Shown in pieces: positions 22,270-36,600 of a stretch of 64,000 nucleotides of DNA. Below the pieces are notes generated by a model. The model saw only the letters and a program-made list of their open reading frames with translations. It had not been told where the DNA came from and searched no databases. The stretch's first letter is position 1. Each line of letters starts with the position of its first letter. The DNA comes from Liolophura sinensis (Eukaryota > Mollusca > Polyplacophora > Chitonida > Chitonidae), in assembly GCF_032854445.1 (NCBI RefSeq), contig NC_088303.1, positions 18,609,501-18,673,500 on the forward strand, written 5' to 3'. The translations under genes were made by a program, and so were the position numbers.

Positions 22270-25200
22270 CCTAAATCTTTCTAGATCCGACGCTTTACAG
22301 ACCCAACAGGCTTGATTATACCCTTAGCTAATCATCCCCAGATCCAACACTTTATCTACCCAATAGCTTTGATTGTACCTTTACCTAATCCTCTCCAGAT
22401 CCCATACTTTGCAGACCGAATGGCCTTGATTGTACCTTTACATAATCTTCCCCAGATCCGTCACTTTAAAGACCCAATAGTCCTGATTGTACCTTTACCT
22501 AATCTTCCCAGATCCGTCACTTTAAAGATCCAATAGTCCTGATTGTACCTTTACCTAATCCTCCGAAGATCCGTCATTTAAAAGACCCAATAGTCCTGAT
22601 TGTACCTTTACCTAATCTTCCCCAGATCCGTCACTTTAAAGATCCAATAATCCTGATTGTACCTTTACCTAATCTTCCCAGATCCGTCACTTTACAGACC
22701 GAATAGCCTTGATTATATCTTTACCTAATCCTCCGAAAATTCGTCACTTTAAGAACCCAATAGTCCCTGATTGTACCTTTACCTAATCTTCCCCAGATCC
22801 GTCACTTTATAGACCGAACAGCCTTGATTGTACCTTTACCTAGTCCTCCGAAGATCCTTCACTTTAAAAACCCAATAGTCCTGATTGTTCCTTTACCTAA
22901 TCCTCCCCAGATCCGACGCTTTACAGGCCCTGTAGCTATGACTGTATCTTTACCTAATTTTTCCCAGATCTGACACTTTATAGACCTATTAGTCCTGATT
23001 GTACTGCCCAGATCCGACACTTTACCAATCCCAATCCTGCCCAGATCCCAAGCTTTACATATCCTGTAGCTTTGACTGCACCTTTACCTAATCTTCCCCA
23101 GATCCGTCACTTTAAAGTTCCAATAGCCCTGATTGTACCTTTACCTAATCTTCCCAGATCCGTCACTTTATAGACCGAATAGCCTTGATTGTACCTTTAC
23201 CTAATCCTCCGAAGATCCGTCACTTTAAAAACCCAATAGTCCTGATTGTACCTTTACCTAATCTTCCCCAGATCCGTCACTTTAAAGACCCAATAGTTCT
23301 GATTGTTCCTTTACCTAATCTTCCCCAGATCCGTCACTTTAAAGATCCAATAGTCCTGATTGTACCTTTACCTAATCTTCCCAGATCTGTCACTTTATAG
23401 ACCGAATAGCCTTGATTGTACCTTTACCTAGTCCTCCGAAGATCCGTCACTTTAAAAACCCAATAGTCCTGATTGTACCTTTACCTAATCTTCCCAGATC
23501 CGTCACTTTATAGACCGAATAGCCTTGATTGTACCTTTACCTAGTCCTCCGAAGATCCGTCACTTTAAAAACCCAATAGTCCTGATTGTACCTTTACCTA
23601 ATCTTCCCCAGATCCGTCACTTTAAAGACCCAATAGTTCTGATTGTTCCTTTACCTAATCTTCCCCAGATCCGTCACTTTAAAGATCCAATAGTCCTGAT
23701 TGTACCTTTACCTAATCTTCCCAGATCTGTCACTTTATAGACCGAATAGCCTTGATTGTACCTTTACCTAGTCCTCCGAAGATCCGTCACTTTAAAAACC
23801 CAATAGTCCTGATTGTACCTTTACCTAATCTTCCCAGATCCGTCACTTTATAGACCGAATAGCCTTGATTGTACCTTTACCTAGTCCTCCGAAGATCCGT
23901 CACTTTAAAAACCCAATAGTCCTGATTGTAACTTTACCTAATCTTCCCAGATCCGTCACTTTATAGACCGAATAGCCTTGATTGTACCTTTACCTAGTCC
24001 TCCGAAGATCCTTCACTTTAAAAACCCAATAGTCCTGATTGTACCTTTACCTAATCTTCCCAGATCCGTCACTTTATAGACCGAATAGCCTTGATTGTAC
24101 CTTTACCTAGTCCTCCGAAGATCCGTCACTTTAAAAACCCAATAATCCTGATTGTACCTTTACCTAATCTTCCCAGATCCGTCACTTTAAAAACCCAGTA
24201 GTCCTGATTGTACCTTTATCTAATCTTCCCCAGATCCGTCACTTTAAAGACCCAATAGTTCTGATTGTGCCTTTACCTAGTCCTCCGAAGATCCGTCACT
24301 TTATAGACCGAATAGCCTTGATTGTACCTTTACCTAGTCCTCCGAAGATCCGTCACTTTAAAAACCCAATAGTCCTGATTGTACCTTTACCTAATCTTCC
24401 GCTGATCCGTCACTTTAAAGATCCAATAGTCCTGATTGTACCTTTGCCTAATCTTCCCAGATCCGTCACTTTATAGACCGAATAGCCTTGATTGTACCTT
24501 TACCTAGTCCTCCGAAGATCCGTCACTTTAAAAACCCAATAGTCCTGATTGTACCTTTACCTAATCTTCCCAGATCCGTCACTTTATAGACCGAATAGCC
24601 TTGATTGTACCTTTACCTAGTCCTCCGAAGATCCGTCACTTTAAAAAGCCCAATAATCCTGATTGTACCTTTACCTAATCTTCCCAGATCCGTCACTTTA
24701 AAAACCCAATAGTCCTGATTGTACCTTTACCTAATCTTCCCAGATCCGTCACTTTATAGACCGAATAGCCTTGATTGTACCTTTACCTAGTCCTCCGAAG
24801 ATCCGTCACTTTAAAAACCCAATAATCCTGATTGTACCTTTACCTAATCTTCCCCTGATCCGTGACTTTAAAGATCCAATAGTCCTGATTGTACCTTTGC
24901 CTAATCTTCCCAGATCCGTCACTTTAAAGACCCAATAGTCCTGATTGTACCTTTACCAAATCCTCTCCAGATCCGACACTTTAAAGACGGAATGGCCTTG
25001 ATTGTACCTTTACCTAATCATCAGAAGATCCGACACTTTTTAGACCAAATAGCCTTGATTGTACCTTTACCTAATCTTCCCCAGATCCGTCACTTTAAAA
25101 ACCCAGTAGTCCTGATTGTACCTTTACATAATCTTCCCCAGATCCGTCACTTTAAAACCCAATAGTCCTGATTGTGCCTTTACCTAATCTTCCCAGATCC

Positions 25201-26245
25201 GTCACTTTATAGACCGAATAGCCTTGATTGTACCTTTACCTAGTCCTCCGAAGATCCGTCACTTTAAAAACCCAATAGTCCTGATTGTACCTTTACCTAA
25301 TCTTCCCCTGATCCGTCACTTTAAAGATCCAATAGTCCTGATTGTACCTTTGCCTAATCTTCCCAGATCCGTCACTTTAAAGACCCAATAGTCCTGATTG
25401 TACCTTTACCAAATCCTCTCCAGATCCGACACTTTAAAGACGGAATGGCCTTGATTGTACCTTTACCTAATCATTAGAAGATCCGACACTTTTTAGACCA
25501 AATAGCCTTGATTGTACCTTTACCTAATCTTCCCCAGATCCGTCACTTTAAAAACCCAGTAGTCCTGATTGTACCTTTACATAATCTTCCCCAGATCCGT
25601 CACTTTAAAGACCCAATAGTCCTGATTGTACCTTTACCTAATCCTCCCCAGATCTGACACTTTATAGACCGATTAGTCCTGATTGTACCTTTACCTAATC
25701 CTCCCCAGATCCGACGCTTTACAGACCCTGTAGCTATGACTGTATCTTTACCTAATTCTTCCCAGATCTGACACTTTATAGACCTATTAGTCCTGATTGT
25801 ACTGCCCAGATCCGACACTTTACCAATCCCAATCCTGCTCAGATCCCACGCTTTACATATCCTGTAGCTTTGATTGTACCTTTACTTAATCTTTCCCAGA
25901 TCCGTCACTTTAAAGATCCAATAGTCCTGATTGTTCCGTTACCTAATCCTCCCCAGATCCGACGCTTTACAGACCCCGTAGCTATGACTGTACCTTTACC
26001 TAATTCTTCTCAGATCTGACACTTTATAGACTTATTAGTCCTGATTGCACCTTTACCCAATTCTGCCCAGATCCGACGCATTACAGATCCTGTAGCTTTG
26101 ACTGTACGTTTACCTAATCCTACCCAGGTCCGTCACTTTACAGACCCAATAGCATTGATTGTACCTTTACGCTGTGTTCCAATCCATCTCATATCCGTCA
26201 CTTAACAGATCCAGTAGTCTTAATTGTACTTTTACCCTGCATCTG
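22270..26245. repeat. 4-kb minisatellite of 57-bp units, about 70 copies, with higher-order repeats
   Basis: The unit contains AGATCCGTCACTTTAAAGAC, CCAATAGTCCTGATTGTACC and TTTACCTAATCTTCCCC. Two main variants (CCAATAGTCCTG with TTCCCC, and CGAATAGCCTTG with CCTCCGAAG) often alternate as a dimer of about 113 bp. Longer blocks recur: 23185-23400 again at 23525-23740 (offset about 340), 24952-25130 again near 25404-25580 (offset about 450), and 22905-23060 again near 25700-25860. Because 57 is a multiple of 3, open frames of a 19-residue peptide repeat appear; I regard them as non-coding. Confidence 0.95.
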
Positions 26246-27676
26246 TTGACACGCCACATACAGATCGAATACAAAACCTGCTCTTTTCCCTAAAACATAT
26301 CGAGTGGGCATAAAAAAAAATGGGCCGTACTTTGACGCTGCATTGCTCCATTATTATTTGTTTAAACCCTTTCAAAACCCTAAAGATTCAAAGGGCATGA
26401 TTGTGTTAATATACTGACCAATTTTCAAGGTCATACCTTGAGTAGTCTGTACACAGGGTTAAAAGGAAAACAAAGCCACAAAAATGCACGTTCCGGTGAC
26501 CCACAATGCATCACCTGTCAGGTGTCATGAGTAGAGCGCGCGCTGCACCTGACACGCGTCAAACAAGTGTCTTTTGGAAAAATTGTCTGGGTCTAGTGTC
26601 CGAGAAACCCTTCTGCCAGATAGGCACAAGTTTTGCTGAATCAAGATGGGTCTCTCTGCGGCGGACAAGTAATTGATCACCTTTTCAAGGAAAACAAGGT
26701 AGACCATCATTTTTACATGTCCGGAACATGCGTTTTTGACTCTATTTTGATTTTGGTCCCATGAACAGAAGGGTGAAATTGAAATTTTGTCTGTATACTA
26801 TAGACGTAATGGCTTTTGAGTGTGTAAAATTTTAGAAGCTGACGAAAGAGGGTTTCGGAGATATTGAGTGTCAAAGTAAGGCCCATGTTTTATGCCCACC
26901 CGATGTAAGTAGCATGTGACTCGTTGTTTAGGCGTTGTGACATTGTTGTATGCTCCAAGTAGCTAATACTAAAAATCGCGTGCGAAAGTCAGTACAGAAG
27001 ATTGTGACAGTTATTAATTAATTAATTAAGAGTTACCATATTCAGCTATACAGGCGTGCAGTCTTTTAGGCTACATCAGGTTTAACATAGGTTTAATTTG
27101 TGGATTTATTCAATCCACTGCAGACAGTCATTCCAACGACACATCGTTTCTTTGACCAGTCTCGACCGGCTTGTATACAACTTCGTTAATATTTTTTCGT
27201 AGATTTTGTCGCAAAGTACGGGAAAATTATGTCATAGGAAAATGGATATACATGCAGTGTTTGGTGAATGTTCTTTAATGGGACATCTTTTCGGGCAAAA
27301 ATGGCGAGTCGGGTCCATTCCGGGCTGACCCTCGCTTTTTGATAAGAGATGGCTTCCAACTTAGTAACCAGTTTGCCCATAATTTGTCATGCCAAAGCCA
27401 GGAATGAACAACATACTTCACAGCTTGTGTCAGAACTACATCAGGTCGGAAAGGGTTCTCACTGCGCGGGACTAGAAATGTACTAACAAACTTCAAGTCT
27501 GAATGTCTGAAATCTGTACGTCAATTCAAAAATTGGTATATCAGCCGTCAACCAATACGGGCGTTCCACATCAATAATTGCATGGTGAATTTTTTATCCC
27601 CGTACTGTGTGTTGGCTGTACATATAGAAAAGACTACACAGGTATGCTTGGTTAGAAGACTGGATGAAAGGGCTCA
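26246..27676. other. Intergenic DNA between the minisatellite and the NWD1-like gene 3' end
   Basis: No gene recognised. Short open frames on the minus strand (26525-26710, 27186-27496) have no familiar features. Most of the 27105-27676 part is probably 3' UTR or downstream flank of the NWD1-like gene. Confidence 0.4.
27105..27110 (-). terminator. Candidate poly(A) signal of the NWD1-like gene
   Basis: TTTATT on the plus strand reads AATAAA on the minus strand, about 570 bp after the stop codon at 27677. I saw no AATAAA closer to the stop. Low confidence, since the hexamer is common by chance here. Confidence 0.25.
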
Positions 27677-30600
27677 TCACCTCAGGCTTAAATCTAAAGA
27701 CACCTCTACACTTGTGTTATCATTGTCCCCATCATAACCAGTTTTCGCATCAATAGTGTCGTCTAATATGTCTAAGGCGCTGTCCGACTCCTCCGGAAAT
27801 TCCGGCTCGTCACTGATCTCATCCACGTCCGTGTCCGGATCTGTCAGATCATCCGGACAATCTTCAGGTTCGTCCAGTTTTAAGATCAGGTTCAACTGTT
27901 CTCCTTTGAAGTCCATGGGTCCTGGCTTGGGGTTAGGGGCCACCTGACCGCACCCTTCCAGGGTCCAGCTGACAACCTCACGGGTCGTCGTGTCCCCTCC
28001 CAGTATCAGGTCACCGTGGGGCAGCAGTTGTATATGGGATACCTACATGCGAGAGGAGAGGCAAATGAACAGCTAGAATAAGTCATTAAATATTTACAGT
28101 CGACATGGACAGTTTACCCCATTGCAATTGTTATGGATGTTTTACAATAAAAACCCCTGTAAAAGCACAGATTTCTTATGTATAGGATAATTAGTTTTTA
28201 GAAAGACAAGAAATAGTATAAGTTGGTTGTACTTTGGAAGATGTCACCGAATGAATGGAGTTTACATGAGGATAAACTACTTCTAGGCGATTCTGCTGAC
28301 TTTATCTTATATCCACCTCATTGTCACCCTTGAAGCTAGCCACACACTGGAAAGTTTGAGCATCCCACAACCGAAAAGCGCCGTCTTGTTTGTTCGAGCT
28401 ATGGCTGACAAACTTGGTCCCTTGTGCGCACACTGATAGACTGGTGACCCCCTGGGTATGACCGCGCAGGCGCCGAAGCAGCTGACCTGGAAAAAAGTTT
28501 TGATTTGATATCGTTAAGCGCTGAACAATGGCTGTGGATTTTAGTGGCCCCTATACGGTCTTTCCGTTGTCAGACACAATTAGGCTTAATACATGGACAC
28601 CATTACATCGGAGTAAAGCTTTGCTTATAAGAAAGATGAGGCCTCCGTGGCCGAGGTGGTTAGCACACTAGCGCGGCGCTGTGATCCAGGAACCTCTTCA
28701 GGAGTGAATTCAAGTCAAACTCATGCTAGCCCTCTCTCTGGCTGTACGTGGGAAAGCCTGACAGCAACCTGCGTATATATGGTCGTGGGTTTCATCCGGA
28801 AGATATAAAAGATATGAAATCATTTTCTTTGTTAATCGTGGAACTTAGATTGTAAAAGGTGCCCTTTAAAGTTCCGTTGTCTTCTCACTGCGTAATCAGA
28901 CTGCCATTACCTTCAGGAAGTGTCAGGTATGGTAGGTGACAAAATGAAGATGTCCACATCAATCTCTGGTCGTTTCCTTTCAACCATAAACGTGACTGTC
29001 CTGATTTAATATCAAACCTTGACTAACACTAAAAATTCCAATCCCACAAAATTTTATTTATTTATTTGATTGGTGGTTTACCCCTGTACTCAAGAATATT
29101 TCACTTACACGTCGGCGGGCAGCTTTATATTGTGGGAGGAAAAGATCAATCCAATAAAAAACACAGTATAGGTTCAGAAATTCGCCGTTAGCTTTCTGTC
29201 CAGAGATAAACAGGAAAAATCGACCCATTTAATGCCATGTGCAGTCACATACTGCGACGCTAGAGTATTTGAAAAATGCACTCACATTCAAGGAGAAGAA
29301 GAAGAACAACAATGCCGTATAGCTGCTCATCGGTAGAAGGAATAATGCCAATGAAATGTAAGAGAGAATCACTAGTAAAGTCATCTAATCATGGACATAG
29401 ACATTCCTATTAATATTCAAATATTATTATTATTATTCATATTAAACTTAAAACCTGTAAAATTTAATTACATGTGATATGATCTGTCGCATTTATTCGG
29501 CAAAACTGAAATAAATTTCGAACCAGAAAAACAGTGTTACGAAACAAAAAACTGACCAGTAGATTCTATCTAGATCATGCAGGTTATCTTGCCCTTCGAT
29601 GGAGTTTCACGATGACAGTGAACAATATGGATACATACTGGCAATGCTCGGTTCCACAGAGCGATGAACGAGAAGGATGCGGGAGCTCATTTACAGTGAG
29701 CAAATTTGAAACCCTAAAAAGTTAGATTTGCCAAATGGAAATAAAGGAGGAAAAAATGGAAATGCAGCATTGGTGTCGTTGACAACTGAATAGGGTTCCG
29801 GCAGCACTGCAGACAATGATGCCATTTAATGCAAAGCAAGAAAAATTACATCAGAGGTCGATAAATGGCACCCGTGCCTGTGGAAAACATGGCTTGAGAT
29901 GTTCAGAAACATTTTTAAAAAAACGCAGAGCGACAGGATATGATGACGAAAACATGGGTTGAAACTAACAGGAGCATTTGAAAAAACACATAAAGTGTAT
30001 AGTCGCTGTAGCAAACATGGATTGATATTTGCAGGAACATTTCAGATACACACAGTAAAGGGCGAGGTTGCAGCTGAAAACATGGGTTGAGATTTGCAGG
30101 ATCGTCTGAAATACGCATAGAAAACGCTGTGGTCGTCCTAGAAAACAGTTGATTTACAGCAACATCTGATACAGATGAGTGCAAAGCAAGAGAAATATGT
30201 GACCATCAGAAATCATGAAATGAACTTCACAGCAGCAGAACTGGAGTAGACAATGCTTTCTAGAAGGTGAAAAGATTTTAACTGAAGATTGCAAATACAT
30301 GCCTAGGTTTCTCCCTCGCGCCCTGCACGGTCACCTCCCACCATAATGCTGGCCGCCGTGGTATAAATGAAATATTCTTGAGTACGGCGTAAAACACCAA
30401 TCAAATAAATAAACAAATCAGATACATGTCCACATGTACATACTTACAGAGCTATGACTTTTAAGTCGAGCTGGAGAGGAAAAAAATGTGGCAATATGGG
30501 AACTCCTTATGGACATAGTTCAATTGCTCATTACTAATTACGTAAATAACTCACCCATGCTGAGTTCCCAGAGGCGTATGACCCCATCGTCAGATCCCAC

Positions 30601-33600
30601 CAATACTAACATCTCCCTCAAATGACATCCCGCCCCAACAGATACCCGAAAGTCGGACAGGTCATTGAGATAGTTGTTATAGTCTCGTCGATCAATCAAG
30701 TGGTGTGCAACTTTCCCTGGTGAAATATCGTGAAACATAAAATTCATTTATGTATTAAATAATTTATTTTTTGATTTGATATGACTTTTCACGACGTATT
30801 CTAGATTTATTCCACTTAAGTAACGGCTTTCAACAACATGGTAAAAACCCCTGGGGTTAGGGAGAGCCCCGCTCTTCTCCGTCACGCTTATCACAAATAT
30901 CCTGATTTGGGGCCGTACCCGAACAAGCGCGACATGATTGCCCACATGTATATCCGCCATGAAAGCGAGGCTTTCGGCCAATGAGCCAATGAGGCTCGAC
31001 GTCTACAAGATTTATGTGGTGTGTTTGCTCCCAGTAAGTGTGGGAGGAGGATGAGGAGATAATATTTGACGAAAGACGAGTTCCATTCCACACCTCAGTG
31101 ATACGTAACGTATCTGTTCTTTGGGGAAACGGCTGATGAAAAATTGCCTTAATTCTACTGTGTGCTGGACAGCTGATCAATGAATTAATCTTGACACGTT
31201 ACAGAGATTAATGTTTCATCGCCACAAACTGACACAGGTTTGACCAAGAGGTGCTGTAGGAGGCCATGGATATGAAGAGACCGGTCATCTCACTTGACCT
31301 TCGGGCATTCTCTTTTGTCTGACCTTCTAGCGGATGATGGGTTTGGGTTAAATATTTCGTCCATGCAATCTACCCAATAAACAGCATTAGACTCACGTTA
31401 ATCGGTTAACCGTTGACCGCTGTGGCCTAAACAGGGATCACTTTAGATCGGATGCAGCTTTACCTTTAACTTGATTTTAATGCTATTTAGTTGAAGTGAA
31501 TTTCGTTCAGGTAGACATCTGGGTCCACTTGTATGAATCCCACTTAACGTTACGAGCTGATAAGTACCATTGCGACGTAATGCCCCTATCTTGCTGATTG
31601 CCGTGGTAGGCTTCGTACAAGCGGGCCCAGTCCTTTGTAGGCTGGTGTCAATTCGATGAGTTTTTTTTCAACTGACTTTCTCTGCAGGGAAACTAACAGA
31701 AAGATACCTCTTATCATAGGGTCCATCAGACACTAGTGTGTCAAAATTAGATTTAAAATTATTTTCCATTGCCTTTCAATCTCAAATTGTGCTTCCCGGA
31801 TTTTACAGCATCTTGCCTCCAAATATTAATAAATCAGAACTATATCAGGTTACGCCATCCAGTAACCATTCTCCCTCTGTGACAACACGTTAAGTAGTAA
31901 CTCATTATTTCTTTTTCACCTCGAAATTCATTTGCTAGCATAATGTAAACCTTAACAGATACGGCTGACAGAATCAGAGATACGCGTAAACCGATCTCGA
32001 ATAAAGAATTACGGTTTCTGTTCGTTGAAACGATGTTTGGACCTTTTTTCAGGGTGTGTTTTACCTGTTTTAGTAGAGACAGCGATGTAATAGGACTCGG
32101 ATCCTCCTAGACCAGGGGGCACGGCCGCGACATTCAGCATCAAGAAGCCCCCACACTTTGTGAAGAAGGCGTTGTGTAGAGAGGCATAACAGCTGAGCTC
32201 CTGAGGCCCAAGGGTTTGTTTCACTACCCTGTCCTTGGCACTAAGTAGCAATAAAGGCCCTGGAAACTCTGTGCTCACCGCCACCAACTCCTCGTTCGGA
32301 CTTATCTGAAGGGGTGAAAAATACTGCAAATCTGGAGAACCTAAAGATACGTTATGCAAGTGTACTATTACAGGCGTTCTCTATTTCCACACAAGGTTAA
32401 GCGGCCTGGCTTAAGTAGTGGATAGTAGATCTAGCCATCCGAATTAGTGGGTCTTTTAAAACAGTGACTCTAAACACTAATGTTTAGCGTTTGCAATAAC
32501 TCACATAATGCTGAAATTTGACAGCTCCTGTGAAAATAAGTCCTGTGTTTTATTTTATGTAATCTTTTATCCAAATTGACTGCCCTCAGTGTTGTCACAA
32601 ATTAGAAATAAAGAAATTTTTTCTGGTAACGCACAAATTTTTATCATAGCAGATGAAATACTAGTATTGCAGTGAACGGGGGACGGACTGAGGAAAAATA
32701 CACACCATCATGGCTGACAGCTTGTTGGTAGCATCTAATCGAATCACGGCTGTCGTCAGACCCGTTTGTAGATTGTAAATCTTAATATGGCTGCGTCCTC
32801 TAGTGAAGGTAAAGGCTTCTGGAGAACGATATAAAACATGCAGAAACTGTAACATTATCAGCATCCCTCATTGCACCTGAGGCATGTGTTAAATGTCACG
32901 TAAGCTTATCCATTTACGGTTTTCCAGATTGTGTGGTAGTTTGGGGGTCAATTGTCCACTTTATTGACGATGTCTGGCTATTTGTAGCCACCAGTCTGAT
33001 CAGACGTTCGTATACCGGCCATCAACCAATATAGACGTTCAGGCTCGTTTCACCATGTGCTCTCGTGGTGTCAGGCCTAGTCTACACTTGTAAACATTTC
33101 CAAACATTTAATTACAAAAAACTGCAATAACCGAGTTAAATTTGCCAATGTTTTGCTACGAATTGGTTATACGTCCACATTAAGAATCGCGAGCAAACAG
33201 TCCAAACGATGCCAAATGAATGATGGCAATATTTTTCCAATATAAGTTTCCAATATTTTAAGAAAAGAATTGGATGGAAAACCTAGGCTATTTCCCTCCA
33301 TTTATCAAAAAGAATGGATAGCCACAGAAAGAGAGAAATTTTTGGAACCTCAGCACCACTTACTGCAATTGCTATTTAGCGTGGCAGTAGCCACCAAAGC
33401 CAACAAAAGACTAGATGGTGCACAAACAGCATGGGTTCTTAAATTTTATTTATTTATTTGATTGGTGTTCTACCCCGTACTCAAGAATATTTCACTTATA
33501 CGACGGTGGCCAGCATTATGGTGGGAGGAAACCGGGCACAGCCAGGGGGAAACTCGTGACCATCCGCAGGTTACTGGCAGGCGGGTTCTTAAAAGGAGAC

Positions 33601-36600
33601 AGTATATGGTCTATTACCGCCTTTTTGAAGAACTCACGGCTCATCCCTGTCTTTGCAATCTTTTATTGTAGTATTTGTTTTTGTAGTAAGGATATTTTTC
33701 ATAATCCTGAATTAATTTAACGGACTTCTCAAATGTCGATTCCCCTTCCTCGTTTTCAAGAAGATGCATGTTTTCAACAATATGCATGTTCAAACACCTC
33801 AACATGATAAGATCGAGAGACGCTTCTTAGGCAGTTTTTCCAAACATGAATCCGTAGCTAGAAGTGGGAATTGATCGCTGATAACTGGTAAACAATGTGC
33901 TGATGATATGGTTAGTGGTGTACTCTTCAGGTGACTCTTTGTTCTGATGCATGGTATGATACTATAACCAGAAAGCAAATGGCAGAAGATAGATCAAGAA
34001 ATCTATATTAAATAGAGTATCGGTAGGTCTTTACTCATTACTTTTTATGGAGGAAAACCAGACGACCATTCAACATTTCTTTCCAAGCCACACATTTGTT
34101 TTCCGAAACATTCGTGTAAATTTTTTTTGCAGGATAATATATCAACTTTTTTCATAATATTATGCATCATCTGTTAACATGGTCAGTTCAAGTGTTTTAA
34201 TAAAATTTTTCACGTTGATTTGAAAACAAAAGAAAACAAATGATATAACCTTAGTCATCTTAACGACCACAGAACTTTGTTCCGACGTGCTTTGGAACAT
34301 GTAACTCTATAAATCAGCTTTTAATCTGGAATTCTTGCCACTCTGTTGAACTTCTAGTGTTAGAAAAACCGTAAACACAATGTCCCGTACGAATGTATCA
34401 TATAGCTAGAAGGCAGAGCAGTCACCGCGTGACGTTTGAGGCAACAGATGCTATCCCAGTGGGTACAGAAATTGTTAGCGCCTGACTGGTTCACATTAAT
34501 AAAATAGTGGCGCTTTCGATTTTCTCAAAGTTCATTTACTTTGAACTGCGACATCTTAGTTATACAACATCATAAACATAAAGAGGTAACGTTTTAATGT
34601 GAGATACTTTCAGATGTTATCCTCTCTTTTAAGTTCAGTCTGATGATGTATGCTATGGAAATAAATTCTGCGGAAATTTCATAGTCATTTCAGCAGGACA
34701 GGGTAGATACATGCACATACCCTTCTCTTTCTTTCTGACGACCATGTCCGAGCCATACTGGGACATGGTACCCTGGAACTTCCGTGTTATCGTCATCGTC
34801 GTCAGATCTATGACGTAAGCTTTACGTATTCCCGTCGTCAGGACGACCGAGGTCGTGTCTATCAGAGTGACGTCACAAGCCGTCATAGCAGAGTCCTGAA
34901 ATCAGATTTGTAGAGCAACATTAGCTACAAATGATTTATTTATTTATTTGATGTTTTATGCTGTAATCAAGAATATTTCACTCACACGACGGCGACCAGA
35001 ATTATGGTGAGAGGAAACCGGATAGAGCCCTGGGGAAACACATGACCATCGGGAGGTTGCTCGCAGACCTTCTCACGACCGGAGAGGAAACCAGCATGAG
35101 CTGGACTTGAACTCATAGGGATCACATTGGTGAGTAGCCCATGAGCCATTGTGCAGCCTTGGCACGCTAAACACTAGGTTACTAAGGTAGACAAATGTTT
35201 TGCAATCGGGTGAAAACTATGACTATTTTTTTGGAAGTATGAGTTAGCGTCATCTGCATTATTCAAGTGTGCACTACCTTATATTAGGATGGGTGTGTAC
35301 CCTACCGATGACCATCATATATAACATATTACAAGGTGAAGTTTTATCAGTCAACAGTTCAGCCAACAATTTGCAGCGCCTCCTAGTGTTTGGTTTGGTA
35401 ACAAATGACTCCGTGAAATAGGTTTTGTCCTATTAGCAATAGTCGCGAGTCAATAATTTCCTCTATGTAAGAATTATTAATATACTCCGTGTTAAATCTT
35501 GGTAAAATAAATGCATTCCTGTCTTTGATTTTTTTAAATTGTCAACCGATGATATGACCTGAATTAAGCGTGCTCGGTAATAAGAATTGGCTATATGGCA
35601 GAACATGAAAGGCGGTCAGCGAATGTTAGCTACCTCATTAATACCTATGGAACTGTGGTCGGGGCCTAACTAACTAAAGCTCTCTAATAATCAAGGAAAC
35701 TGGACTCATCTGGATTACAGGAGCAAATCGCATTGCCAGACAGGTTGTGTTAGGTCGTAATGGATACTTAACCTACAAGACTCCTATGAAATTGAATATA
35801 CGCCTACCCGAAATATCGCTGCTCAGTATGATGGCATATTGCCAAAACTGATCATTTTCACCAGATGCGACCGTTACCCAGATAACCCAAGAATAAATCA
35901 TAAATTGCCTTTTTATGTAAGCTATGTGCAAATCAAAACATATGGTTCTATTAGTAATTTAGGATGTCATTTGTCATTTAGGATGTTTGGTCAATAGGCG
36001 TAGACCTAATACTGCCGTTCTCATTCCTCACGTTTCCGGGAAGATGGCTGGCGATACATATATGCACGCTTTACATCAGTTTAAGACAATTGGGTGTTAC
36101 TTGTCCCTTGTTCGATTTTTCACCGGAAAACTTGGAACTACTGACATACATGTAGCTCACAAAATAAAGTCATATTCGTTTCCTTTCTTACAAACCAAAT
36201 TTATTTACAGCTGTACAAAAGTCTCAGGAACGGACTTTCAAATTGTCTCTTTAAAAGTAATGAATGAAAAATCAGCATGTTTATTTTTGTGCCTACCGAC
36301 AATAACCTGGCATTGCGAACAGGGCGTCTCTTGATGACGTCATAGACTTGGAGGTTTTCGTAATTAACGTCCTCTGACTGCACTAGGGCATAGCGGAAAT
36401 TGGGAAGCGGTCGAATTTGTCTGAGGAACAGAAAAATATATTTAACTGGAATACGTGACTGTGCATACACAGATATTGTAATCATCTAAAATTTGTCTTC
36501 ATCTAAATACCGAGCAACCAATTGTCAAATGAATGACACAATAGCATTTTGCAAGAGCTGTATCCTAAACTGTATGTTGATTACAACAACCAAAACTTCC

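Noticed and set aside
22312-24476. Open frames with repeated PNLPQIRHFKDPIVLIVP-like peptides
   Set aside because: They are the 57-bp minisatellite read in frame. Frames start and stop within units, and no flanking splice or start signals exist.
27756-27947. Plus-strand Ser-rich frame
   Set aside because: A shadow of the acidic tail in the last NWD1-like exon: Asp/Glu codons read as Ser on the other strand.
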